A DNA stretch of 64,000 nt from Cymbomonas tetramitiformis. Taxonomy: Eukaryota > Chlorophyta > Pyramimonadophyceae > Pyramimonadales > Pyramimonadaceae. Positions 54,317 through 64,000 of the stretch are shown here, piece by piece; position 1 is the stretch's first letter, and every line of letters starts with the position of its first letter. The stretch lies in contig LGRX02034673.1 of NCBI GenBank assembly GCA_001247695.2, forward strand, positions 121,312 to 185,311. Direction: 5' to 3'. Below the pieces are notes generated by a model. It had not been told where the DNA came from and did no database searches. It saw only the letters and a list, made by a program, of their open reading frames with translations. The translations under genes were made by a program, and so were the position numbers.

Positions 54317-55149
54317 TGCAACTTGGTGCCTTATATGGAAATAAATTAAGCGGTAGTTATAACAATAGATCTGGTATATGCAACACACATATAAATAAGG
54401 TTATCAATAGATTGAATAATTTATTTGTGTCCTTCGGATTAAAACATGAGCTTCGTGTCATCGAAAATGCGCTAATTATTAGATTAGACAGAGATAATAT
54501 CCTTGAAACGAATGCTGCATATTTTACGAATAAACCAAACACCATAAATAAACTGATCAATACGTTAAAAAACGACACAACAACAAAAAAGGTGTTTACC
54601 ATTGTCATATTTGAAAAGAGACACCACAATGCTAATATAAGTTCACATGCCGTATTGGTACAAATAGACCGTCAAATCTCTAATAATATACATTTACATT
54701 TCATAGATGGTAACGGTCATGATATTGGTAATCTAAATAAGAACTCGAATATATACTCGTATTTCTACGTATACTTAGCCAATAACTCTATCGACGAAAA
54801 TTATCCTGAAAATCCTTTATACTCTATATTAAATCATACTTTAAGATCAATTTTATCAGCTAATAATATAAATGTAACGTCGGTATCTGTAACGAATAAA
54901 GCGTTATCTTATAAACCATTACCTAATCAACAGTTGCCAACGGGACTATGTTTCGAACGTATTATATTATTTATAGTAACAACCGTTCATTTATATGCAA
55001 GAACCTTAAACCCACCAACGGTTAATAACGTTATGAATCGTTTACCAGCCATAATGGGGCACTCAAAAAATACAAATAATATACTATTGTATAAGAGTAT
55101 GTTGAACCTCGTAACTACAAATTTCAATGTTCATTCAAGAACTTCGTAA
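54316..55149 (+). CDS. Hypothetical protein, possible Ulp1-like cysteine protease fold, 277 aa
   Basis: The middle holds SSHAVLVQIDRQ, then LHFIDGNGHDIG and finally LPTGLCFERIILFIV. This gives His...Asp...Cys in the order and spacing of C48 (Ulp1/adenain-like) cysteine proteases. This is a pattern-level suggestion. The N-terminal 90 residues are unassigned. If correct it could be a virion-maturation or deubiquitinase-like enzyme. The frame is intact. Confidence 0.45.
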
Positions 55150-55292
55150 AAATCGTTTTACAAGTGTGATATATTAAAAATAACATAATTGATCTTAAAT
55201 TTCCAATCGTTATCAAAAAAATATGATACAACTTGCAACTACGAATTAAATTAAATCAGTCGTTTAATCAAGTTTCCTTGTATTGAAAGTCC

Positions 55293-57265
55293 TTTTCGTT
55301 TACAAGACGATTTACACATCCTCAATTGATAGATTTTGTAAACCATATGATACCATTTGATAAGTATAATTTACCTAAAATGCAAGCTTATAAAACGTGC
55401 GATTCACCAAATGATAAAGTATTAGAATTTTTCCTGGGAAAACCTACTCGAAATGAACAAAACGAAGATAATATCAATTCTGAAGCACAACAAATAATGA
55501 AATACTATAAATATGAAGTTGAAAGGTATAATAGAAAACCGAATGATTTCTTATTTGTAACACCATTTGTAAAAAAAAACGAATTGTTGGATGAAGTAAA
55601 TTCTCTTATCCGCGAATTTTGGGAAACCAAGTACAATTATCACGAATATATGAAACATTCAATATTTCATAAAAATGAAGACGGTGGTAGTATAGATTTG
55701 TCTCAATCAGACGATGCAACTCGTATCGTATCTATTAATTCATCAAAAGGTGATGGGCGACCCGTTGTTTTTGTAGTGGGTGTCGCTGAAAACACATTAA
55801 GTCATCATTTACAAAATAGCGATAATCTGATATTTCATTCTTTATTGCACGTATCTATAACGAGACAAAAAGAAAAATTATATTTTCGTTACCAAGCGAA
55901 TGGGGATAAAATTCACAGATTAATTGAAAATTTTAATAATAACTCTGATATCATTGTCCCATGCCTATGTAATAAAAATTATGTAAGAATCAATAATTTG
56001 AACACTATTAATAAATTTGATACATTTGAAAAAATTAATCAAACCATAATAAAACAGACAAAGACACTTGCAGAATTACCCGAAACAACACGTGAAAAAA
56101 TGAATATAGATATGCAGCATCATCATATTCGATATGCAACATTTGAGACACTCATAATATTGCAAATATTACTTATAAAAATGAATAACTACGATGAAGT
56201 AAAAAAAGAGCCAATATATCAAATGTTATTAAAATTATCAAAAGTAAAATTTAGATTGGTGGACATTTCTACTTATTATTCTATTCTTTCAGGGGGTAGG
56301 GATGGATCTCCAAAAGATACTAATAAATTTCCAATTATTGAATATAAAAAAGGAAGATATGCTTCATATTATAACCAATTTACACATTTGTTACAAGGTA
56401 TACAGAAAAAATTAAATCGCATAATTTCACACGGCGAAATTAACTTAACCTGGTTAGAATGTGTTGGTTTATATTACATGATTGATCTATGGGAAATTAA
56501 AGGCTTAAGTTTCAGTATTAACGACATGTATGATATAATACATGTATCAAATATAAATATCGAAAAAAACGATGAATATATCAGAGAACATTACGTCAAA
56601 ATTCAAGAAACCTATCTTATTTGTAAAAAAATATATGATAAATATCCAGATATGAATTTTTTGATTGACCATTCAGTCTATTTTAAAGGTAATTCTCCAG
56701 ATTATGTAATAAGTACAAAATTTAAAATTATAGGATATAATCAATATTTTGTACTTCCAATATATATATAAAACCTCAATTTAATTCATTAAATTATAAC
56801 GAATTGTTATTCAATAGTGTTTTTGACACATTCATTATTCAAAACGTAAAAAACAGCGATAATTCACCAAATTATGAAAAATTTACCAATAAACAAATAA
56901 TTAATTGTGTCCTCACATTTGATAATGAACAAAACCCCTATTATATATATTGGGATAATATAATCAAATTACAACATACAACTATTATAGACATAATAAG
57001 AGATAATATGATTAGTTATTTTAAAGCAGAGCACGAAAAATTATTCAAGTATTTCATGTATTATACACAAACCAAAATGTTTAGTATGACGCAAGTAAAA
57101 AATGAATATAAAAAACGCGAAACATCAAAACAATTACAATACGTTAAAGACTTTTGGCGTGACATATGGAAAAATAAAAATTTTACTGATTTCTTGCATG
57201 AAACTTGTTTCATTGAAACATCGACGAATGATCTAAACGAATCAATAAATGAATTTTTCACTTAA
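55293..57265 (+). pseudogene. SF1 helicase remnant, 5'-truncated and frameshifted
   Basis: The frame opens near 55293 without an ATG (SFTRRFTHPQLIDFVNHMIP) and includes superfamily-1 motifs of the second RecA domain: RIVSINSSKGDGRPVVFVVG and LLHVSITRQKEKLYFRY. The P-loop half is missing upstream. A long helical C-terminal region continues; at ~56760 an AT dinucleotide run shifts the frame, and the continuation (56804-57265) carries the last ~150 residues. This is a decayed helicase gene of the kind found in giant viruses. Confidence 0.65.
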
Positions 57266-57533
57266 ATAATAATTTTAAACCACAACTCAATTTTTTATTT
57301 TCTTTTAAATCAAAATACATACTTTGACTATATTCATCACATATTTGTCAAATTATAATCCATATTTTATTAGTAAATATTTCTTGATATGTTAAAATGG
57401 TGCGTTCAACGATTCGAACATAAATGTATTTATTTCTTAAGGACATCTAATATATTGAAATTATTTACAATCAAATTCATATCATTATTTTCATTTAAAA
57501 AATTAATTATTTCTATAATCTAGAATACAAATT
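57266..57533. other. AT-rich intergenic stretch
   Basis: No gene or clear motif is seen in these 268 bases. Confidence 0.4.
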
Positions 57534-58046
57534 ATGAATATCAATGAATATAAAGATTGTTTGAAAAATATAGATTACGAAAATCCTGAATATGTTAAAC
57601 ATAATATTCAAGAAATTCTAAAAAGAAGTGTGCACACATTTAAAAATTTTTCCGTCTTTAACAAATCAAGTGATATTTTACAAGTTTATACACATTTAAA
57701 CGATTTCGTCAAATGGGTCTCTTCAAAATCTCTTGTGAGTCAACGAAATATGTATCACCAAATATATATCGCATTAGAATATGTACCTGAAGTAAGCATA
57801 AAGCTCCAAAATGATTACTCAAAACACGATTTGTCTGAAAAAATATGTAAAAAAAGAGAAGATATCATTTCTAAAATACAATTAACGGATGATGATGATA
57901 ATATCGATGATACAAATTACATTCAGATATTAGAAGATAAAATCGATGATTTAGAATCTAAAATGCAAAAAATGAGGAAACTCGTGCATATCTTTGTATA
58001 TGACAAATACCAAGATGTGTTCAAAATTTTATTAGATGACAAATAA
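57534..58046 (+). CDS. Hypothetical protein, 170 aa
   Basis: The frame MNINEYKDCLKNIDYENPEY to KILLDDK is mostly helical. An acidic patch (TDDDDNIDDTN) is followed by a coiled-coil-like segment (ILEDKIDDLESKMQKMRKL). There is no recognised domain. Its end overlaps the convergent gene at 58032 by 15 bases. Confidence 0.55.
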   Translation: MNINEYKDCLKNIDYENPEYVKHNIQEILKRSVHTFKNFSVFNKSSDILQVYTHLNDFVKWVSSKSLVSQRNMYHQIYIALEYVPEVSIKLQNDYSKHDLSEKICKKREDIISKIQLTDDDDNIDDTNYIQILEDKIDDLESKMQKMRKLVHIFVYDKYQDVFKILLDDK

Positions 58047-58355
58047 TATTTTACCTTTATCGTTCCTAAACATTTTTCTCGCCACTTCTTGATTTTCTGG
58101 TCTGAAATATTGTACAAAGAACCTCTCACTCATTCTGTTATATCTTTCATATTCTCTATTCAATCTATTTACTTTGATTTCATACATATTTTTTATTCTC
58201 TTATACACTTCGTCATTTTTTTTCATAACAGGTCCGTTATTTCGTATCGATTTTATTTCAAATATTCGTTTCAAATAATCCATTTCTGCTTGTTTCTTTT
58301 TCATATTATACTCTCTTCTCAACGCAACTCGGTCTTCTCGCGTTTGTTCTAACAT
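58032..58355 (-). CDS. Arg-rich helical protein, 107 aa
   Basis: MLEQTREDRVALRREYNMKK begins a highly charged helical protein with many Arg, Glu and Tyr (RIKNMYEIKVNRLNREYERY). There is no family that I recognise. It may be a coiled-coil partner or nucleic-acid-binding protein. It lies 17 bases downstream of the repeat-containing gene at 58373. Confidence 0.5.
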   Translation of the reverse strand: MLEQTREDRVALRREYNMKKKQAEMDYLKRIFEIKSIRNNGPVMKKNDEVYKRIKNMYEIKVNRLNREYERYNRMSERFFVQYFRPENQEVARKMFRNDKGKILFVI

Positions 58356-58372
58356 GGTTTCAATTTCACCTT

Positions 58373-58705
58373 TTATATTTTCATATTTCTTTTTTTCACA
58401 TTTCTTGAATCTATTGATTGATTTTGCCTTGATCTTTTTTTTAAATTCATTCCTTTTTTTTTATTCGTCAATTGATTTTCAAATTTATTTTCAAATTTAT
58501 TTTCGAAATTATTTTTCAATTTATTTTCAAATTTATTTTCATAGTTATTTTTCAATTTATTTTCAAAATTATGTTTACATTTATTTTCAGAATGATTATG
58601 TCGCTTTTGCGTGAAATTTTTTGTACTTTTCTTTTGTCTTCTAAATAGTCTCATAATGTATTCAATTATTTTTGACAAAAACAGTTTGAAATCTTTAAAT
58701 TTCAT
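58373..58705 (-). CDS. Low-complexity Lys/Asn-rich repeat protein, 110 aa
   Basis: Residues ~45-82 are built from repeated ENKFENK/ENKLKNN units; at the DNA level the + strand shows ATTTATTTTCAAA steps. The N-terminal 25 residues are amphipathic and basic. It is probably disordered. It could be a real tail-like protein or simple-sequence expansion in non-coding DNA. Confidence 0.4.
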   Translation of the reverse strand: MKFKDFKLFLSKIIEYIMRLFRRQKKSTKNFTQKRHNHSENKCKHNFENKLKNNYENKFENKLKNNFENKFENKFENQLTNKKKGMNLKKRSRQNQSIDSRNVKKRNMKI

Positions 58706-58757
58706 TTAAATACATATCGTACACATTTTATCAAATTAATAAATTAATTTTTTTTCA

Positions 58758-59306
58758 TCACACTGCGTTGCAATATTCAACTTCGTTTCCAATATTATAA
58801 CGATTATTTACATCTGTTATATTTTCAAAATAAATTTGTTCATACTTCATTATTTCTACTAAATTCGAATGAGACAATTTCAAATATTTTTTTCGTATGT
58901 CCGGGTATACACTCGTCTCCAACTTTTCTAATGCGTAATGATATTCACGTATTATATCTTGATCTAATGGTTTATTTAGATACATTCTACATTTGTTCAA
59001 TGTATTTGTTAGTAAGGAAATTGAATTGATTAATGTTTCCATTTGTTCGGGAATTTTTTTGAATTTAATCATAGCAGATACGGACGCAATGATACTTGTT
59101 AATAGAATAGGTACTAAAGTTACCCAATCACCGTTCCAATTCATCTGTATTTTTGCACTTTCAATCATACCCGTAGTTAAAGATAACAATATTATACACT
59201 TGTTCCAATTATCATTATCTTGCTTTAATTGTTCATGTGCAAGGCTTAATGCGTCTCTTTTCGCTTTTATGTCGTTTACGATAAGCTTTATTGAGTTTTT
59301 CTCCAT
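58758..59306 (-). CDS. Two-helix membrane protein, SLATT-like, 182 aa
   Basis: An N-terminal helix (~1-35) is followed by two membrane segments (~36-52 KCIILLSLTTGMIES and ~64-84 VTLVPILLTSIIASVSAMI) joined by a short loop. A long helical C-terminal region follows. This order resembles SLATT two-helix membrane proteins, proposed effectors in nucleotide-signalling defence systems. The similarity is architectural only. ACTTAAGAATAGAT lies about 29 bases before the ATG. It is the last viral-type gene before the host-like sequence. Confidence 0.5.
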   Translation of the reverse strand: MEKNSIKLIVNDIKAKRDALSLAHEQLKQDNDNWNKCIILLSLTTGMIESAKIQMNWNGDWVTLVPILLTSIIASVSAMIKFKKIPEQMETLINSISLLTNTLNKCRMYLNKPLDQDIIREYHYALEKLETSVYPDIRKKYLKLSHSNLVEIMKYEQIYFENITDVNNRYNIGNEVEYCNAV

Positions 59307-59437
59307 AGGTTATTCGTCATTATCTATTCTTAAGTATTATATCATGATAGACCTATTTTTTAAGATAAAAATAAATTAAACTTGATTTTTCCTAAATTAA
59401 TTTAATATAGTTTCTCTTGAAATGATAAAGAATTAAT

Positions 59438-59877
59438 TTGAAATATGCGTACTACTACGGGTACTATTACTACTACTATACAGGTACTACTATCACTACT
59501 ATTACTACTACTATACAGGTACTACTATCACTACTATTACTACTACTATACAGGTACTACTACTACTACTACTACTATCACTACTATTACTACTACGACG
59601 ACTACTACTACTATACAGGTACTACTATCACTATTATTACTACTACTACTATACAGGTACTACTGTTACTACTACTACTACTACTACTACTATACAGGTA
59701 CTACTATTACTATTACTAATACTACTATACAGGTACTACTACTATCACTACTACTTACTACTACTACTACTACTATACGGTACTACTACTGCTACTGCTA
59801 CTACTACTACTACTACTACTACTGCTACTACTACTACTACTACTACTACTATACAGGTACTACTACTACTATATAGG

Positions 59878-59912
<35 letters not shown>

Positions 59913-60010
59913 TTACTACTACTATTACTACTAATACGGGTACTACGCTTACTACTAATACGGGTACCACGCTTACTACTACTACTAGGCTCGTACTCTT
60001 ACTATTATTA
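59438..60010. repeat. CTA/TAC microsatellite with TATACAGG interruptions
   Basis: About 570 bases of TAC/CTA triplets are broken at intervals by TATACAGG, making larger units of ~38-60 bases. Long Tyr/Thr/Leu-rich frames through it are artefacts. It separates the viral-type region from the intron-containing host-like region. Confidence 0.92.
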
Positions 60011-60090
60011 CTACTACTTTAATCGTAACACTATCGTACTATATGAGGTACTAAATGGTAAATCACACAAAACGAACTAATAAAATACAA

Positions 60091-60163
60091 GGGATACCTA
60101 GGCTCGAACCCGTGACCTCACGAATCGAAGACCGACGCTGTACCAACTCGACCAACGTGTTTC
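60091..60163 (-). pseudogene. tRNA-like sequence (tRNA pseudogene or SINE head)
   Basis: On the minus strand an A-box-like TGGTCGAGTTGGTACAGCG and a B-box GGGTTCGAGCC are spaced as in a tRNA. The anticodon stem, T stem and acceptor stem do not pair properly by eye, so I do not call a functional tRNA. Confidence 0.5.
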
Positions 60164-60739
60164 GCTATGCCGTCAGGTTTCCTTTCAACATACCATAACA
60201 AATATCTCTTAATATTATTATTAATAGAATCGTATTAAAAACGGACAATCGAGTGGGTTTAACGGCGACAAGATTTCAATTTTCAGATTCGATAACGTGT
60301 CACTAGAACGAACCTATGAAAATGTAACCGCAAAAGATACGCGAAGACAAAAAACGGCGCGTGACGGCGTAGATTTGATACGATCGTATCACTTGTTATG
60401 ACAGATTATGACAGAGATTAAAATGACATATCAATTTCGTAAGAACACCGTCTTCGTGAAAAAAAACCTTGTTGTGATATCCGCCAGATCGATTTTTTTA
60501 ATATAACCCGAAGTTAGGTCTCGTCTTTACAAAATTCATGAACGGATAATTCAATACTGCCAGGATTTTTAATCCAACACAGAGTTAACGTGGCAGCACT
60601 ATACGTTGGTTCCGAATTCAAGCAAGGATGTATGTTATCATAGCGAACGCGAAATCAGATATCAAGTGAAAAACTTAAAAAGTAAGTTCATAAAGCACCG
60701 CCTTTCGTGTCTTGTAGCTTTCTATTTTCACATATAGAC
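60164..60739. other. Intergenic region upstream of the SET gene
   Basis: No gene is seen. This presumably contains the promoter and 5' untranslated region of the SET-domain gene. A pyrimidine-rich region with CCTCCTCCCCC lies just inside the coding start. Confidence 0.4.
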
Positions 60740-62171
60740 ATGGCTGTCTCGTTGAACACCCCTCCTCCCCCTTTTACCCAAGTCCTTTCAATATCCCCTT
60801 TTCCCATGCGCTCTTTGGATTCTCCTAGTGACGTTATCGTACGTCGTGGAAGCACGAGTCCGCTTGTGAGTTCACCGTCATCGCAAGCAGTGAATAACTA
60901 CGACGTCAACCAGACACCTTTCAACGTGGTTCCGATACCGCTCTGTATGGTTGCCAAAACAACGTTGAAGAATGACACCTACCACAACGACGTCTTTCTT
61001 TTGTTTCAACATGTTGGTGTTTCGCTCAAGCATGCGAGTTGTTTGAGCAACGGTAAGTGTCACGTTTCAACATTCTCGTTTAGAATGTTGTTGTTTCTCG
61101 TGCTTACTTACGGTATAGCGTTGATGTCAAAGCATTCTCGTTTAGAGTGTTGTTGTTTCTCGTGCTTACTTACGGTATAGCGTTGATGTCAAAGCATTCT
61201 CGTTTAGAATGTTGTTGTTTCTCGTGCTTACTTACGGTATAGCGTTGATGTCAAAGCATTCTCGTTTAGAATGTTGTTGTTTCTCGTGCTTACTTACGGT
61301 ATAGCGTTGATGTCAAAGCATTCTCGTTTAGAGTGTTGTTGTTTCTCGTGCTTACTTACGGTATAGCGTTGATGTCAAAGCATTCTCGTTTAGAATGTTG
61401 TTGTTTCTCGTGCTTACTTACGGTATAGCGTTGATGTCAAAGCATTCTCGTTTAGAATGTTGTTGTTTCTCGTGCTTACTTACGGTATAGCGTTGATGTA
61501 TTGGTAGGATCTTTTCCTATATTCGAGCTTGTTGAGGACTTCATCGGGTATCGTAGCGTTGGTTATTTCTACCCGGATGCCATGGAAGTCAAAGTTGATC
61601 GTCGCACGTGTCGTACACTTATTCCGTATGGCTACATGGCCGAGCTCTCTCGCCCTGGACTAAACTTTCATCCAGACTTATTTGACGTGATCATGGAAGT
61701 GACGAGTGATGAATGGTGTACAACGGGTTGCGGCCTCAAGTACATCGGGAAGACCTTGATGTTTAAGAACAACGTGATCGGAATACAGGTCGGTGAAGCA
61801 GATACTCGAGAAGAATGTGCACGGAAACACCCATCTCTGTCCACGTACATGGACGCTGTCGACAACTTTGATGTAAGTATGCTTTTACTGTAGAATTCTA
61901 AATACAACTACGGTGGCATGTGCTAAGACGGTTTTTTTTTTTGCGGACGCAGTTGATCTTTGATAGCTGCCAAAAAGGAAGCTTAGGAAGATTCATCAAA
62001 CACTCTAAGACACCGAACGTGTCTTTGGAGATGACCTATGTCAAAGCACCGGATGATCGAATCTACCAAGTCCCTGTGTTCTATGCCTTGGAAGACATTG
62101 CCACTGGTACTATTGTGACACGTGACTACGGTGGAAGTTACATCCGATCCATGCCCGGCTTTGCATCTTAG
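60740..62171 (+). CDS. SET-domain protein, three exons, 298 aa
   Basis: Exons 60740-61052, 61508-61872 and 61953-62171 join to 897 bases in frame. Intron 1 runs GTAAGT...TAG and intron 2 GTAAGT...CAG (80 bases after a poly-T). The C-terminal part carries the SET signature: FDSCQKGSLGRFIKHSKTPN (the RFxNH..PN motif with K for N), VFYALEDIATGTIVTRDYGG (DYG). SET enzymes methylate protein lysines. The Asn-to-Lys change in the NHS motif may weaken activity. The N-terminal ~100 residues are Ser/Pro-rich. Canonical introns make this a host gene, unlike the intronless genes to the left. Confidence 0.75.
61071..61504 (+). repeat. 62-bp minisatellite filling intron 1
   Basis: Seven units of 62 bases start at 61071, 61133, 61195, 61257, 61319, 61381 and 61443 (each CATTCTCGTTTAGA[A/G]TGTTG...). 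They are nearly identical and occupy almost the whole 455-base intron. Confidence 0.95.
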
Positions 62172-62485
62172 AATAGCTAGTAGCTTGTGTATTCCAAGTT
62201 AGATGCACCTGCATCGTAAGTGCACTTGTCATACTTGAATATTGCTTGTGGCTTCAGCTTTTGTCAAAAGTTGCCGTCTGATCATGCTAAACTATCTGAA
62301 TAGTGTGTGAATAAGTTAAGATCCTTCTAAACGGTCTTATTACTGTGTCAAAACTCACAGTTTCTCACTTGATATCGTGTTTATAGTGTTCTCAATATGA
62401 TATTAGACTTGCGTAGAACCGAGAGAGATATCTATATCTATAGTGACTGCTGCTTGAACCAATACATATATTCACTGCGTAAACC
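62172..62485. other. 3' flank of the SET gene
   Basis: No gene is seen; probably 3' untranslated sequence and spacer. Confidence 0.4.
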
Positions 62486-62960
62486 GAGTCAGATTTCAGC
62501 ATATGATATATTAGAACTGAGTAAACCGAGTCAGTTATCAAAATTCACTGCGGAAACTTATTCAGATTTCAGATTTCAGCATATGAATATTGGAACAGAG
62601 TCAATTATCAAAATTCAGTATATCAGCTATAGGGACTGTGTAAACTGAGTCAGATTTCAGCATATGATATATTAGAACTGAGTAAACCGAGTCAGTTATC
62701 AAAATTCACTGCGGAAACTTATTCAGATTTCAGATTTCAGCATATGAATATTGGAACAGAGTCAATTATCAAAATTCAGTATATCAGCTATAGGGACTGT
62801 GTAAACTGAGTCAGATTTCAGCATATGATATATTAGAACTGAGTAACCCGAGTCAGTTATCAAAATTCAGCATATCAGCTATATTCAGTGCGTAAACCAA
62901 GTCAATTATCAAAATTCAGTATATCAGCTACAGGAACTGCGTATACTTATTCAGTGCACC
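62486..62960 (+). repeat. 161-bp tandem repeat
   Basis: GAGTCAGATTTCAGCATATG starts units at 62486, 62647 and 62808. The first two are near-identical over 161 bases and the third diverges and is truncated. Sub-motifs such as GAGTCAG and CAAAATTCA recur inside. Confidence 0.85.
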
Positions 62961-63054
62961 AGAATGCATTGTGTAAACTTAGTTAGATTTCAGAATTGCA
63001 TTGAATTTCCCCACGGGGAGGAGTATGTAGAGAGAAGAAAAGAGATGAGGGAGA

Positions 63055-63336
63055 ATGAGTGTTATCCGTATTGGGATTGGGGAAAGAGTGAATATGAGAT
63101 CGGAGTATAGTCGGAATAAACATTATGGGGAAGTGATGACGGAAAAAGAAGAAAGAGAGAGTGAGAACAATGGAAATAAAGTGGAAACAATCAAGAAAAA
63201 CGGGGAAACGTACAAAATAAGATTTCCGTCAGTAGATTATAATTATGCGTATATGATAAATCACAATATGTTTGGAAAATCATGGGGAAATTTAGATTAT
63301 TCAAAAATACAACATATCCACCGTCATCTCTTATAA
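63055..63336 (+). CDS. Uncertain ORF, 93 aa
   Basis: The frame MSVIRIGIGERVNMRSEYSR to HRHLL is polar and charged, without recognised features. It lies between two tandem-repeat regions in host-like sequence and could be an exon of an unseen gene or chance. Confidence 0.25.
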   Translation: MSVIRIGIGERVNMRSEYSRNKHYGEVMTEKEERESENNGNKVETIKKNGETYKIRFPSVDYNYAYMINHNMFGKSWGNLDYSKIQHIHRHLL

Positions 63337-63469
63337 TCACAGTCATCTTTTAGAATCACAGTAATCATCAATGATTTAGGGTTTCCAAAAAGTTTACATT
63401 CCGTTAAAGTTGGTGAAGTTGGTAGAGTTGGTGAAGTTGGTGAGATGCAAGTACCCCCACATTGAGAGC

Positions 63470-64000
63470 AGAGCCAGGTTGAGGTATTTCAATCTTGAGC
63501 TATGAGAAAAATAAGGTTTTTTCTAAAATTCCCAGAGATTCCGTTTCTGAATTCATGTGTTCCATATGGAAGTTCCCATTCCCATTCCGGTACTTTTGTG
63601 TGAAACGAAACCTGAGTTGAGGTATTTCAATCTTGAGCTATGAGAAAAAATAAGGTTATTTCTAAAATTCCCACTGGGAATTCCCGTTTTCCATTTTTCA
63701 TGTGTTCTATATGGAAGTTCCCATTCCCATTCCCAGTACCCCCCCCCTGTGTGAAACGAAACCCGAGTTGAGGTATTTCAATCTTGAGTTATGAGAAAAA
63801 ATAAGGTTTTTTCTAAAATTCCCACTGGGAATTCCCGTTTTGCAGATTCCATGTGTTCTATATGGAAGTTCCCATTCCCATTCCCAGTACCCCCGTGTGA
63901 AACGAAACCTGAGTTGAGGTATTTCAATCTTGAGCTATGAGAAAAAATAAGATTTTTCTAAAATTCCCACTGGGAATTCCCGTTTTGCACATTCCATGTG
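63470..64000 (+). repeat. ~137-152-bp degenerate tandem repeat
   Basis: Units beginning GAGTTGAGGTATTTCAATCT (or a near copy) occur near 63478, 63614, 63767 and 63912. Each includes a TTCCCATTCCCATTCC stretch. The array runs off the right edge. Confidence 0.85.

Larger units (their letters stand above)
40109..59437. other. Endogenous giant-virus segment, right arm
   Basis: AT-rich, intronless, tightly packed genes on both strands include NCLDV hallmarks (D5 primase-helicase) and typical auxiliary genes (DHFR, epimerase, asparagine synthetase, HMG box, glycosyltransferase). Several are broken by indels. The last supportable viral-type gene ends at 59306, and the sequence changes to a CTA microsatellite at ~59440. 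Confidence 0.75.

Noticed and set aside
59438..59876. Two long open frames rich in Tyr/Thr/Leu
   Set aside because: They are translations of the CTA/TAC microsatellite in different phases, with no start context or domain.
60091..60163. Functional tRNA gene
   Set aside because: Acceptor, anticodon and T stems do not pair adequately by eye.
61071..61180. Continuation of exon 1 reading frame into the minisatellite
   Set aside because: A canonical GTAAGT donor at 61053 and a matching acceptor at 61507 give a longer in-frame SET protein, and the repeat-encoded tail has no plausible function.

Overview
The window looks like a protist (probably algal) chromosome carrying three nested DNA parasites. 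The outer layer is an AT-rich giant-virus (NCLDV-type) segment. It occupies 1-8738 and resumes at 40109-~59400. It carries a D5-type primase-helicase, HSP90, a DnaJ/zinc-finger protein, a RING-IBR protein, an HMG-box protein, UDP-glucose 4-epimerase, DHFR, asparagine synthetase, a glycosyltransferase and a chlorophyll a/b-binding-like protein. Many of these genes are broken by single-base indels or stop codons, so this reads as an endogenised, eroding viral region, although assembly error in homopolymers cannot be excluded from one sequence.

Inside a giant-virus FAD-oxidoreductase gene sits a GC-rich Ty3/gypsy-type LTR retrotransposon (8739-40108, minus strand). It has 683/692-bp LTRs, a TTATA target duplication, a primer-binding site and a polypurine tract. 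It lacks gag, protease and reverse transcriptase. It keeps an RNase H tail, an adenine-methyltransferase-like domain, integrase, chromodomain and a C5-cytosine-methyltransferase domain.

Inside the chromodomain of that retrotransposon sits a 26.1-kb Polinton-like virus (PLV; 10683-36786) with ~0.97-kb terminal inverted repeats and a 6-bp CGTGTG target duplication. Its minus-strand block encodes fibres, major capsid protein, a probable penton, a lipase, small virion proteins and a D,D-35-E integrase. The middle and right encode an adenine methyltransferase, a GC-rich two-gene cargo block, a primase-SF2 helicase, a cytosine methyltransferase, a packaging ATPase, small proteins and a type-B DNA polymerase split by one in-frame TGA.

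Two regulatory patterns stand out. A 73-bp interrupted palindrome occurs 14 times, only in the PLV: four per terminal repeat, at least one in every divergent intergenic region, and one upstream of the capsid operon. It is absent from convergent junctions, so it looks like a promoter or operator rather than a terminator. Separately, an ACTTAAAG/ACTTTAAG motif lies about 29-48 bases before the start codons of both PLV replication genes and giant-virus genes. This is consistent with a virophage-like PLV using giant-virus transcription machinery.

From ~59.44 kb to the end the sequence changes to a CTA/TAC microsatellite, a tRNA-like pseudogene, a three-exon SET-domain gene whose first intron is a 62-bp minisatellite, and longer tandem repeats. 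This part reads as host chromosome, so the right edge of the giant-virus insertion is probably near 59.3-60 kb.
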